A DNA stretch of 36,318 nt, from assembly GCA_049610565.1 (NCBI GenBank), contig JBMYZR010000021.1, positions 1 to 36,318 of the forward strand, written 5' to 3'. The notes below the pieces were generated by a model, which was given only the letters and a program-made list of their open reading frames with translations, did not search any database and was not told the origin of the DNA. Position numbers and translations under genes: made by a program. The stretch comes from UBA8752 sp049610565. GTDB taxonomy: Bacteria > Bacteroidota > Bacteroidia > Flavobacteriales_D > Sanyastnellaceae. Within the stretch, counting starts at the first letter, position 1. Every line of letters begins with the position of its first letter. This document shows, piece after piece, positions 16,562-23,611 of this stretch.

Positions 16562-17875
16562 ATGAGGGTGGCTTGGGTCATTGCTCTGGCGGCCACAACG
16601 ACCTCGGTTTCGGCGCAGGACACATTGATCCTGCAGGCCGACAGCATCACGGCTTGGGCAGTCTTGGAGGACACGGTTGCCGTGGCCCTCGATGAATCCC
16701 CCCTTCAAGAGGCAGATCCATCCACCCTCGATACGGCGTGGTTGGCCCGCGCCGACTCCCTGTGGTGGGCGTGGTGCGAGGAAGCGCATTGTCTGAGCAC
16801 GGACAGCGCCATTTGGTATGCGGGCACGGCGAGCAAGGAATTGGCGTCCCGGTTGGATACGGCGGCCATTCTGCGTGACCTCGCCGACCTCGACAGGAGA
16901 AGCAGCTTGGATTTGGCGCCCCACGGGGCCGTGTTGGACCGGATCGCTTTCATGATGCGGCGACGGCCCATTTTCCTCGGCCGGATGATGGGCCGCGGAC
17001 TGCAGTACTTCCCCCTCTTCGAGGAAGCGCTGGACCGGCACGGTTTGCCGCTGGAGTTGAAATACCTGCCTGTGCTGGAGAGTGGGCTGAATCCATTGGC
17101 CAGGAGCCCCGCGGGGGCCACCGGGTTGTGGCAGTTCATGTACAACACGGCACGCAGTCAGGACCTGGAGATCAACAGTTGGGTGGATGAGCGTCGGGAT
17201 CCGGTCGCGGCGACTGAGGCGGCCTGCCGTTTTCTCAAGAGGCTCAACGACATCTATGACGGAGATTGGCACCTGACGCTCGCCGCCTACAACGCTGGTC
17301 CGGGCAACGTGAACAAGGCCATCCGGCGATCGGGTTCGCGGGATTTCTGGACGTTGCGCCGGTTTCTGCCCCGAGAGACGGCCAAATATGTGCCGTCCAT
17401 TGTGGCGTTGACCTACCTCTTCTCCCATCCTGTCGAGGCGGGACTCGTCCCGAGTGATCCGGCCATCCCGGCGTTTGACCTCGACACGGTGATGGTGCGC
17501 CGCAACGTCCGCTTCGACCAGGTGTCCCGGGCGACCGGGCGGCCCGTGGCGGAGATTGCCCAGCTCAATCCGCAATACCGCAAGGAAGTCGTGCCGGGGG
17601 CCATCGGGGGCGGCTGGCCGATTGTCTTGCCCCAACAGGCTGTGGGCGCGTTCATTGACCGGATGCCGGAGGCGTTGGAGTGGGAACCACACCGGACGCC
17701 CGAGGTCAAGTTCGAGCCGGAGGTCACCGTGTACAGGGTGCGAAATGGTGATGTGCTCGGCACGATCGCCCGCCGCCATGGGGTTTCGGTACGGGAATTG
17801 CGACAGTGGAATGGACTGCGTGGTGACATGATCCGCGTGGGACAGAAACTCTACATCCATGCAGATCCTCGCTGA
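16562..17875 (+). CDS. MltD-like membrane-bound/periplasmic lytic transglycosylase with LysM
   Basis: This enzyme cleaves peptidoglycan glycan strands to 1,6-anhydromuropeptides. From the ATG at 16562 it has 437 residues, starting MRVAWVIALAATTTSVSA, a signal peptide cut before QDT. I preferred this start because the longer frame overlaps tatA and puts a charged tail before the signal. The SLT domain (about 150-290) has the catalytic Glu173 in LPVLESGLNP, then SPAGATGLWQFM and LAAYNAGPGNVNKAI. A LysM peptidoglycan-binding domain (about 388-435, YRVRNGDVLGTIARRHGV) closes the protein. It follows tatA by 22 bases and precedes the DUF4837 gene by 7 bases, so the three genes are almost certainly one operon. 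Confidence 0.93.
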   Translation: MRVAWVIALAATTTSVSAQDTLILQADSITAWAVLEDTVAVALDESPLQEADPSTLDTAWLARADSLWWAWCEEAHCLSTDSAIWYAGTASKELASRLDTAAILRDLADLDRRSSLDLAPHGAVLDRIAFMMRRRPIFLGRMMGRGLQYFPLFEEALDRHGLPLELKYLPVLESGLNPLARSPAGATGLWQFMYNTARSQDLEINSWVDERRDPVAATEAACRFLKRLNDIYDGDWHLTLAAYNAGPGNVNKAIRRSGSRDFWTLRRFLPRETAKYVPSIVALTYLFSHPVEAGLVPSDPAIPAFDLDTVMVRRNVRFDQVSRATGRPVAEIAQLNPQYRKEVVPGAIGGGWPIVLPQQAVGAFIDRMPEALEWEPHRTPEVKFEPEVTVYRVRNGDVLGTIARRHGVSVRELRQWNGLRGDMIRVGQKLYIHADPR

Positions 17876-17882
17876 CCCACCA

Positions 17883-18995
17883 ATGACCGTTCGCGGCACC
17901 TTGGTCCGTTCCGTTGCCTTCCTTTTGGCAGCGCTCCCGTTGGTTTTGGCGTCGTGCGGCGACCCGGGCCCGGAGAGCGCAGAAGACGCGGCAGCGGCCC
18001 GTGCGGCCTTGCTTCCCGGCAAGGTGGGGCCGAGCGGAGAGGTGGTCATGGTGGCTTCCGAATCCGTGTGGAACCGCGGTGTGGGGGCCGCGGTGGACAG
18101 TGTGTTCCTGCGGCCGGTCCGGGTCTTGCCGCAGTATGAGCCGCGGTTTGACGTGATCCGGCTTGACCCCGAGGAGTTCGACCGGTTCTGGAAGCCGCAC
18201 CGCAACCTGGTGGTCTTCGACATCGCAGACCGCATTGACACCCAGGAGCCGTCGATGCGCGTGATGCGGTCCCGGTTCGCCAAGGGCCAGATTTATGTGG
18301 AGATCAAGGCCCGGACGGCGCAGGCTGCGGCGGACTTGTTGCTGGATCCGACCCAGGGAGAGATGTTGGCCGACCTGCTGGAACAGGAAGAGGCCACCCG
18401 CTACGGCCAATGGCTCGGGCTGGACCGGAACGAAGTGCTGGAGCAGACCATCCGCCAGCGGCACGGCTTGTCCTGCGTGCTTCCCCGGGACGCCCAACTC
18501 GTGAATTCCGCCGGCGGATTCGCGTGGATCGAACGGAACCTGACGCGCATGAAGGGCGGGCGCAACCACGATGTGCAGCTCGGCATCGTTGTGCACCGAA
18601 CCCCATATGGAGGGCCGGCTGACTTTTCGATGAAGCGGATGCTCGAGCGGAGGGACTCCCTGCTGCAGGCCCGCGTGTCCGGTTCCAATCCGGGCAGCTA
18701 CATGACCACCGAGTTCCGGTTGGCTCCGCGGTATGAGGAGGTGTCCTTCCGCGGAGGCTTTGCGGCCACGATGCGGGGCCTCTGGCGCATGGAGGGCGAC
18801 TTCATGGGCGGCCCATGGACGTCCATCGCCTGGGTGGATGCCAACCGGGGGCAGCTCGTCACTGTGGACGGCTATGTCTACGCGCCGTATTTCGGCAAGC
18901 GCGAATACCTCAGGGAAGTCGAGGCCATGGTGCGGTCGTTTGCCCCCATTGCCCCCACCCCTGAGCCCTCGAATTCTGACACGACAACACCATGA
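17883..18995 (+). CDS. DUF4837 family lipoprotein
   Basis: The 370-residue protein starts at the ATG at 17883 with a lipoprotein signal ending LASC (Cys25). The body resembles DUF4837, a Bacteroidota family of unknown function, with the domain start GPSGEVVMVASESVWN, followed by RNLVVFDIADRID, and a Trp/Gly-rich centre ending GPWTSIAWVDANRGQLVTVDGYVY. It sits 7 bases after the transglycosylase stop, and its stop overlaps the next gene by 4 bases (ATGA), so it is in the same operon. Its place between a peptidoglycan enzyme and a chaperone suggests envelope maintenance. The tail (about 350-370) is Pro/Thr-rich. I recognise the family by pattern and synteny rather than by a catalytic motif. Confidence 0.78.
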   Translation: MTVRGTLVRSVAFLLAALPLVLASCGDPGPESAEDAAAARAALLPGKVGPSGEVVMVASESVWNRGVGAAVDSVFLRPVRVLPQYEPRFDVIRLDPEEFDRFWKPHRNLVVFDIADRIDTQEPSMRVMRSRFAKGQIYVEIKARTAQAAADLLLDPTQGEMLADLLEQEEATRYGQWLGLDRNEVLEQTIRQRHGLSCVLPRDAQLVNSAGGFAWIERNLTRMKGGRNHDVQLGIVVHRTPYGGPADFSMKRMLERRDSLLQARVSGSNPGSYMTTEFRLAPRYEEVSFRGGFAATMRGLWRMEGDFMGGPWTSIAWVDANRGQLVTVDGYVYAPYFGKREYLREVEAMVRSFAPIAPTPEPSNSDTTTP

Positions 18996-19432
18996 AATAC
19001 ACCATTCACTACACGCTTCGGGCCGACGGTCCTGAAGGGGAGGTCATCGAAGCGACCGTTCCCGAGGAGCCCTTCACGTTTGAGGCTGGCGCCGAGGAAA
19101 TTCTGGAGGATCTCGAGGCGGCGGTGACGGGCGCCGCAGTTGGGGACCAGTTCGAGTTGGTCATTCCGGCGGACCGGGCCTACGGTCCCGAGATGGAGGG
19201 CGCATTTGCGGTCTTGCCCAAGACCCAGTTTGTCGACGAGGAAGGCTTGGACGATTCTGTCATGGCCGAGGGGGAGGTTGTGGTGATGCGCGACGAGACT
19301 GGTGAGGAGCTGCACGGTGTCGTGATCGGCGTGTCCGAGGAGGAGGTCGAGGTGGACTTCAACCATCCGCTTGCTGGAATCGACTTGCACTTCTCCGTTC
19401 AGGTCATGGCGACCGGCGCGTCAAAGGGTTGA
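18992..19432 (+). CDS. SlyD-type FKBP peptidyl-prolyl cis-trans isomerase
   Basis: SlyD-like FKBPs speed proline isomerisation and act as chaperones. The protein has 146 residues with the FKBP fold start IHYTLRADGPEGEVIEAT, an insert-in-flap region (about 75-110), and the closing FNHPLAGIDLHFSVQV, a signature of SlyD. It lacks the His/Cys-rich metal-binding tail of E. coli SlyD, as is usual in Bacteroidota, so no nickel role is inferred. It is very acidic. The start overlaps the DUF4837 stop by four bases (ATGA), which argues for translational coupling. No signal peptide is present, so it acts in the cytoplasm. Confidence 0.92.
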   Translation: MKYTIHYTLRADGPEGEVIEATVPEEPFTFEAGAEEILEDLEAAVTGAAVGDQFELVIPADRAYGPEMEGAFAVLPKTQFVDEEGLDDSVMAEGEVVVMRDETGEELHGVVIGVSEEEVEVDFNHPLAGIDLHFSVQVMATGASKG

Positions 19433-19499
19433 CGCAAGCGTAACGATTCCGCGACACGCCAAGGAGGGTGTCGCCACGACCTTGCTTCTGCCTTACATC

Positions 19500-20222
19500 A
19501 TGCAAAAGCAGGGGGATTCCTACGCATTGGTCGTGCTGGATTTGGCGGGCTTGGTCGTGAACCATGCCAACGCCGTCTATGCGGGCATCACAGGTGCCTT
19601 TCGGGCGCATGGCCTGTCGATGGACCGGGAGACGGCCTCCTTTGCCTTGGGCCATTCTCCCGATCAGGCCATCGCCGCCGTGCTTCGACAAACCGGCATG
19701 ACGGAACCGATGGATGAGGCCGGACTTCACAGATTGAGCCAGTCCTATCGCAAGGAATTGAAGCGGTTCTTTCAATTCAGCCCGGCGCTTGCGCCCATGC
19801 CGGGGGCGCTTCGCACCATGGCGAGAATGAGGAGCGAGGGTCTGCGTGTCGGAATGTGCAGTGATTTGGATTGCACTGTGATGGAGATCGTTTTGCAGAG
19901 GCTCGGATGGACGGACGCAGGACATGTGGATGCCATGGTGTGTTCCGATTCGGGTTTGTCCGAGACGAAAGCGGGCCTCATTGCCCAGTTGATGGTGGAA
20001 TGCGGTCAGCGGGACGGCGCGCGAACGGTTTACGTGGGGGTGACCCCAGGCGACGTGGCGGCAGGCAGGCAGGCCAATTGTGCCAAGGTGTTGGCGGTGG
20101 ACGTTGGTGTGGCGGCGTTTCAGGCGGGCGATTGGGCGGAGGCGGATGGCGTCATGGAATTCGTCGATGAGCTTCCGTCCCTTTTGGGCCTTTCCTCGTC
20201 AACTCCTTGGATGGAGCGGTAA
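19500..20222 (+). CDS. HAD-superfamily hydrolase, phosphonatase-like
   Basis: The 240-residue protein (ATG at 19500) looks like the phosphonatase-like branch of the HAD superfamily, which has D-x-A in motif I in place of D-x-D. Here it is VVLDLAGLVV, nucleophile Asp14. A cap domain (about 20-90) has helices with RxxxSFALGHSPDQAI. Motif II is represented by GMCSDLD, motif III by Lys in SETKAGLIAQL. Motif IV is unusual: YVGVTPGDVAAGRQA keeps the second acidic residue but has Val where the first Asp of VGDTPxD is expected. Phosphonoacetaldehyde hydrolase itself needs a cap Lys, which I cannot place confidently, so the substrate is unknown. It lies 67 bases after the SlyD gene and shares its direction. 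Confidence 0.75.
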   Translation: MQKQGDSYALVVLDLAGLVVNHANAVYAGITGAFRAHGLSMDRETASFALGHSPDQAIAAVLRQTGMTEPMDEAGLHRLSQSYRKELKRFFQFSPALAPMPGALRTMARMRSEGLRVGMCSDLDCTVMEIVLQRLGWTDAGHVDAMVCSDSGLSETKAGLIAQLMVECGQRDGARTVYVGVTPGDVAAGRQANCAKVLAVDVGVAAFQAGDWAEADGVMEFVDELPSLLGLSSSTPWMER

Positions 20223-20246
20223 CTTGGGCCGCAGCTGACGCGCTCC

Positions 20247-21107
20247 ATGAAGCCCTCCCGAAGCAAGGCCCACGGTTTTTCCGCCTTTTCTACCGCCCTC
20301 GGCGTGGCCCTCACCTTGGGTGTGTTGGGTGCACTGGCTGCCGGCGCCCTCATCGTGAAGGAGCTGCGGACGGGCTGGTTGGCCTCCATGACCATCCAGG
20401 TCGTGCTCGAAGAAGGGGCCAATGGCGAGCGTGCCGCATTGGAATGGGGCGCAGACGACGCAGTGGCCTCCGCGGTCTTCATCGATGCGGACTCGGCTTC
20501 GGCTGAGATGGAACGGGAACTGGGCGAACCGTTCATGGACTTCCTCGGAGCGTCGCCCCTGCCTGCGGTGGTGGAGTTGCGCCTGAATCCGGAGTGGATC
20601 GGGCAGGCCGGGTCGCAGGGCCTGGCAGACAAGGCGGCGGTGTGGGCCGCCCGAGAAGGCGTCAGCCGCGTGGCCTACCCCCAACGGGTGTTGGAGCGCT
20701 TGGAGCGCGGGTTTGCCGATTGGACGGCGCCGTTGTCCGTGTTGCTGGTCGTGTTCATGGTTGTGGCGGTGGCGCAGATTTTCAATGTCGTGCGCCTGAG
20801 TGTGTTTGGCCGGCGTCAATTGATCCGCAGCATGGACCTCGTGGGGGCCCCGCCCGCGCGGATTCGCCGACCTTTCATCGCCGAAGCCATGGGATACGGA
20901 CTCGTCGGGGCGATGCTGGCCTATGCGGGGGTTGTCGGTTTGCTCGGAGCCCTGAAGCCCTTCCTGTCCGTGCTCCAGTCCTGGGGGCCGGAACAACTCG
21001 CGTCGTTGCTGGTCCTGCAGTTGGCCATGGGGATGCTCATGACGGGCCTGAGCGCACGCTGGGCCGTGGCGAAGTACCTCGGTGCGCGGTTGGACAAACT
21101 CGTGTGA
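20247..21107 (+). CDS. ftsX: Cell division protein FtsX
   Basis: FtsX is the ABC-type membrane partner of FtsE that controls peptidoglycan hydrolases at the septum. The 286-residue protein has one N-terminal membrane helix (about 17-37), an extracytoplasmic domain (about 38-165, moderately acidic) and three C-terminal helices (about 168-190, 210-240, 255-272), with the coupling region FNVVRLSVFGRRQLIRSMDLVGAP typical of FtsX. The length is close to that of other Bacteroidota FtsX. ftsE is not here; in Bacteroidota it is often elsewhere. The following DUF3098 and uppP genes are its usual neighbours, and the order ftsX-DUF3098-uppP is the best support for the name. Confidence 0.93.
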   Translation: MKPSRSKAHGFSAFSTALGVALTLGVLGALAAGALIVKELRTGWLASMTIQVVLEEGANGERAALEWGADDAVASAVFIDADSASAEMERELGEPFMDFLGASPLPAVVELRLNPEWIGQAGSQGLADKAAVWAAREGVSRVAYPQRVLERLERGFADWTAPLSVLLVVFMVVAVAQIFNVVRLSVFGRRQLIRSMDLVGAPPARIRRPFIAEAMGYGLVGAMLAYAGVVGLLGALKPFLSVLQSWGPEQLASLLVLQLAMGMLMTGLSARWAVAKYLGARLDKLV

Positions 21108-21129
21108 ACCTCGGGCACACGACAGGGCT

Positions 21130-21137
21130 TATTTTCG
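21130..21137 (+). promoter_or_regulatory. Possible -7 element before the DUF3098 gene
   Basis: TATTTTCG fits TAnnTTTG with one change and lies 4 bases before the ATG at 21142. If it is used, the transcript would start at or next to the start codon (leaderless). No TTG box is found at the usual distance, so this is weak. Confidence 0.22.
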
Positions 21138-21141
21138 TCCC

Positions 21142-21408
21142 ATGAGCAGCGAGTCCACCAACCAGAACGGCCGCAACGCGTTCCCGTTTGAGCGCAAGAA
21201 CTACCTCTTCTTCCTTCTCGGGTTGTTCCTCCTCGCCGCGGGCTACCTGCTGATGAGTGGAGGAGGGGTCGAGGACCCCAATGAGTTCTCGGACGCCATC
21301 TTCAGCACGCGCCGCATCACGATTGCGCCGTTGACCGTGCTCCTCGGGTATGGCGTGATTTTCTACAGCATCCTGAAGCGTTTCCCCGCCGAGGCGGCGA
21401 ACGGCTGA
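21142..21408 (+). CDS. DUF3098 family small membrane protein
   Basis: The 88-residue protein from the ATG at 21142 has a polar N-terminus, then NAFPFERKNYLFFLLGLFL, a membrane helix (about 28-40), a short loop with GGGVEDPNEFSDAIFSTRR, and a second helix (about 62-78, PLTVLLGYGVIFYSIL). The FxRxNYxxxxxGxxxxxxGxxLM(S/T)GG pattern and the N-terminal Phe/Arg motif are diagnostic of DUF3098. The function is unknown; the family sits between ftsX and uppP in many Bacteroidota, so a link to division or lipid carrier recycling is probable. It is separated from ftsX by 34 bases and from uppP by 4. Confidence 0.9.
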   Translation: MSSESTNQNGRNAFPFERKNYLFFLLGLFLLAAGYLLMSGGGVEDPNEFSDAIFSTRRITIAPLTVLLGYGVIFYSILKRFPAEAANG

Positions 21409-21412
21409 CCCC

Positions 21413-22210
21413 ATGGGTGCACTGGAGGCTTTCCTCCTCGGCCTGATTCAGGGCCTCACTGAATTCCTTCCGGTCAGCAGCTCCGGACACCTCGAATTGG
21501 GCAAGGCCCTCTTGGGTGTGGACGAAGGCGGCTTGGCCTTCAGTGTCGTCGTTCATGGCGCTACGGCGTTGAGCACCATCGTGGTGTTCAGAAAGGACAT
21601 CGTGGACCTCGTCACCGGGGTGTTTGCGCCGGGCGAACGCGGCGCCGGAGCCCGGTCCTTTGCGGGCCTCATTCTGCTGTCCATGGTGCCCGTTGGGGTG
21701 GTGGGCCTGATGTTCAAGGACGCGATCGAAGCCCGGTTGGACGGACACCTCGGCGCGGTCGGCGCGGCGTTGCTGGTGACGGCGGCCCTGTTGTTCTGGG
21801 CCCAGCGCCGTGGGCGGGAAGGGGGACGCGTGGGCGTCCTCGAAGCGGGGGTCATCGGCTGTGCCCAAGCGGTGGCGGTGCTGCCCGGCATCAGCCGGAG
21901 TGGCGCGACGATTTCGGCGGCCCTGTTGCTCGGCGTGGACCGCGAGGCGGCGGCCCGCTTCAGTTTCCTGATGGTGCTTCCCCCCATTCTGGGCGCAACA
22001 CTGTTGGAAGTCAAGGACCTGATGGACCCGGCCGTGCACGGCGGACCTGAGGCCTCGGGCATGGCATTGGCTGTGGGCGCCGTGGCTGCCTTTTTCAGTG
22101 GGTGGTGGGCCTGCCGAACCATGATGGCGCTGGTCAAGCGCAATGGGTTCAATGGATTTGCCGTTTACTGTGCGGTGGTCGGTGTGGCCGCCCTCATTCT
22201 TGGATCATGA
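21413..22210 (+). CDS. uppP: Undecaprenyl-diphosphatase (UppP/BacA)
   Basis: UppP dephosphorylates undecaprenyl pyrophosphate at the inner membrane so the lipid carrier can be reused for peptidoglycan and other glycans. The protein has 265 residues and about eight membrane helices. The two active-site motifs are present: LTEFLPVSSSGHL (about 15-27, with the catalytic Glu17) and PGISRSGATIS (near residue 160, with the essential Arg). Length and motifs match the BacA family well. The start is 4 bases after the DUF3098 stop, and the last four bases overlap the next gene (ATGA), so the ftsX-DUF3098-uppP-lipoprotein set is one transcription unit. Confidence 0.96.
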   Translation: MGALEAFLLGLIQGLTEFLPVSSSGHLELGKALLGVDEGGLAFSVVVHGATALSTIVVFRKDIVDLVTGVFAPGERGAGARSFAGLILLSMVPVGVVGLMFKDAIEARLDGHLGAVGAALLVTAALLFWAQRRGREGGRVGVLEAGVIGCAQAVAVLPGISRSGATISAALLLGVDREAAARFSFLMVLPPILGATLLEVKDLMDPAVHGGPEASGMALAVGAVAAFFSGWWACRTMMALVKRNGFNGFAVYCAVVGVAALILGS

Positions 22211-22776
22211 AGACCTTTTCCCTTCCTACGTTGCTGGTGTTGCCGGTGATTGTCCTCCTGACGTCCTGTCAGCCATCGGTTCAGTTCAACGACGCCATGC
22301 CCCCCGGGCGGTTTGATTTGCCCAACATTCCCCGCGCGTTTCGCGGTGAAATCGTGGATGACGACGAAATCTGGCGCATTGGCAAGGACACCATCGACAT
22401 GGGGGATGAGGTGTTGGTCAATGGGGAGGACTTCGTGCTCCGCCGGATGGCGGGTCACTTGTTGATGAGCCAGCCTGTGCCGGAGACCGGCCATTGGGAG
22501 GTGATGGTCATCAAGCGGGATGGCGACCAGTTCAGGATGGGCCAATTCGAAGACGACGAGGAGGTGCTGAAGCGCATGGCCATCTTGATGGAGACAGAAC
22601 CTGAGCCCATGAAGAGTGGGGGAAAACCCGGCTATCGGTACGTGCTGGTCAGTCCGACGGCCAAGGAGTTCCGTGCGGTGCTGAAGGAAGGGCTGTACGA
22701 GCTGGAGGACGATGGCATTCCCCTTCCGCGAGGCGGGCGGGTCATGCCACCACCCCCGCCACCGCCGACCAATTGA
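22207..22776 (+). CDS. Small lipoprotein, function unknown
   Basis: The 189-residue protein starts at the ATG at 22207, which overlaps the uppP stop by four bases, so translation is probably coupled. It has a signal peptide with the lipobox LLTSC (Cys21). The mature part is acidic with alternating strands (EIVDDDEIWRIGKDTIDMGD, then VLVNGEDFVLRRMAGHLL) and ends in a short proline run (MPPPPPPPTN). I do not recognise a named family. Position after uppP suggests an envelope role. The 3' end overlaps the convergent superoxide dismutase gene by 35 bases. Confidence 0.8.
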   Translation: MKTFSLPTLLVLPVIVLLTSCQPSVQFNDAMPPGRFDLPNIPRAFRGEIVDDDEIWRIGKDTIDMGDEVLVNGEDFVLRRMAGHLLMSQPVPETGHWEVMVIKRDGDQFRMGQFEDDEEVLKRMAILMETEPEPMKSGGKPGYRYVLVSPTAKEFRAVLKEGLYELEDDGIPLPRGGRVMPPPPPPPTN

Positions 22777-23488
22777 TGCGGTCGAGCACGGCGTTGACGT
22801 AGTCCCCGCGGCGGTTCTGGTAGTTCAGGTAGTACGCGTGCTCCCACACGTCGATGCCGAGGAGGGGCCGGCCTTGGATGTCGGGGTCCACGATGCCCGT
22901 CATGAGCGGGTTGTCCTGGTTGGCTGTGGAGCAGACGAAGAGCCGGCTTGGCTCTTGCACATCCTGGACAAGCCATGCCCACCCTGATCCGAACCGGGAG
23001 CCGGCGGCAGCGGAGAGCGCGGATTTGAGGGCGTCCAGGCTGCCGAATGAGGCGTCGATGCGGGCTGCGAGGTCGCCTTCAGGAGCGGACGGTTGGCCAG
23101 TTGGAGAGAGGATGGCCCAGAACAGGGCGTGGTTGAAATGCCCGCCTCCGTTGTTGCGCAGACCTGTGTCGTCCGGTCCGATGCGGGACAGGACGGTTTC
23201 CAGCGGCGAGCCTTCGAGGGGGTGCCCTTCGAGGGCGGCGTTGAGCTTGCGGACGTAGCCTGCGTGGTGCTTGCCATGGTGGATTTCCATGGTCTTCCGG
23301 TCGATGACGGGTTCAATGGCGTCGTAGCCATAGCCCAGTTCGGGAAGCGTGAAGCTGGTCGGTTGAGGCCCGGCAGTGGCGGGGGCCTCCGGGGTTCCAC
23401 CGCAGCCGATGAGGCCGGACACGAGGGGTGCGGCCATGAGGCCAGCTCCGGCCATTCCGCTCAATTTGATGAAGGTGCGCTTGTCCAT
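22742..23488 (-). CDS. Exported Fe/Mn superoxide dismutase, predicted lipoprotein
   Basis: This enzyme converts superoxide to oxygen and hydrogen peroxide. Numbered from the ATG at 23488 (248 aa), the metal ligands are His70 (MEIHHGKHH), His120 (GGHFNHALFW), Asp213 and His217 (GIDVWEHAYY). The GGH at 115-117 resembles manganese rather than iron enzymes, but this does not settle metal choice. Unlike common cytoplasmic forms it has an N-terminal export signal: DKRTFIKLSG (a Lys-Arg variant of the twin-arginine motif) and a hydrophobic run ending in the lipobox LIGC (Cys29), followed by a Pro/Ala linker. It is thus predicted to be folded before export and lipid-anchored. An in-frame Met 18 codons upstream gives a non-signal N-terminus and is not used. 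Confidence 0.92.
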   Translation of the reverse strand: MDKRTFIKLSGMAGAGLMAAPLVSGLIGCGGTPEAPATAGPQPTSFTLPELGYGYDAIEPVIDRKTMEIHHGKHHAGYVRKLNAALEGHPLEGSPLETVLSRIGPDDTGLRNNGGGHFNHALFWAILSPTGQPSAPEGDLAARIDASFGSLDALKSALSAAAGSRFGSGWAWLVQDVQEPSRLFVCSTANQDNPLMTGIVDPDIQGRPLLGIDVWEHAYYLNYQNRRGDYVNAVLDRINWSAVAGVVA

Positions 23489-23590
23489 GGTGGGGGTTTG
23501 CAGGAGGAAATTCCTCCATGGGGTCCATAATCCAACCTCCATCGTTGGCGTTGGTTCAACCGGACCCTGTGGAAGGCATCAGGGGCCGAG

Positions 23591-23598
23591 GATATTTG
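23591..23598 (+). promoter_or_regulatory. Possible -7 element of the AsmA-like gene
   Basis: GATATTTG matches TAnnTTTG at 7 of 8 positions, counting the two free ones, and lies 13 bases before the ATG at 23612. I see no good TTG at the expected distance upstream. It sits in the divergent gap shared with the dismutase gene. Confidence 0.3.
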
Positions 23599-23611
23599 TA
23601 GACGCTGCACG

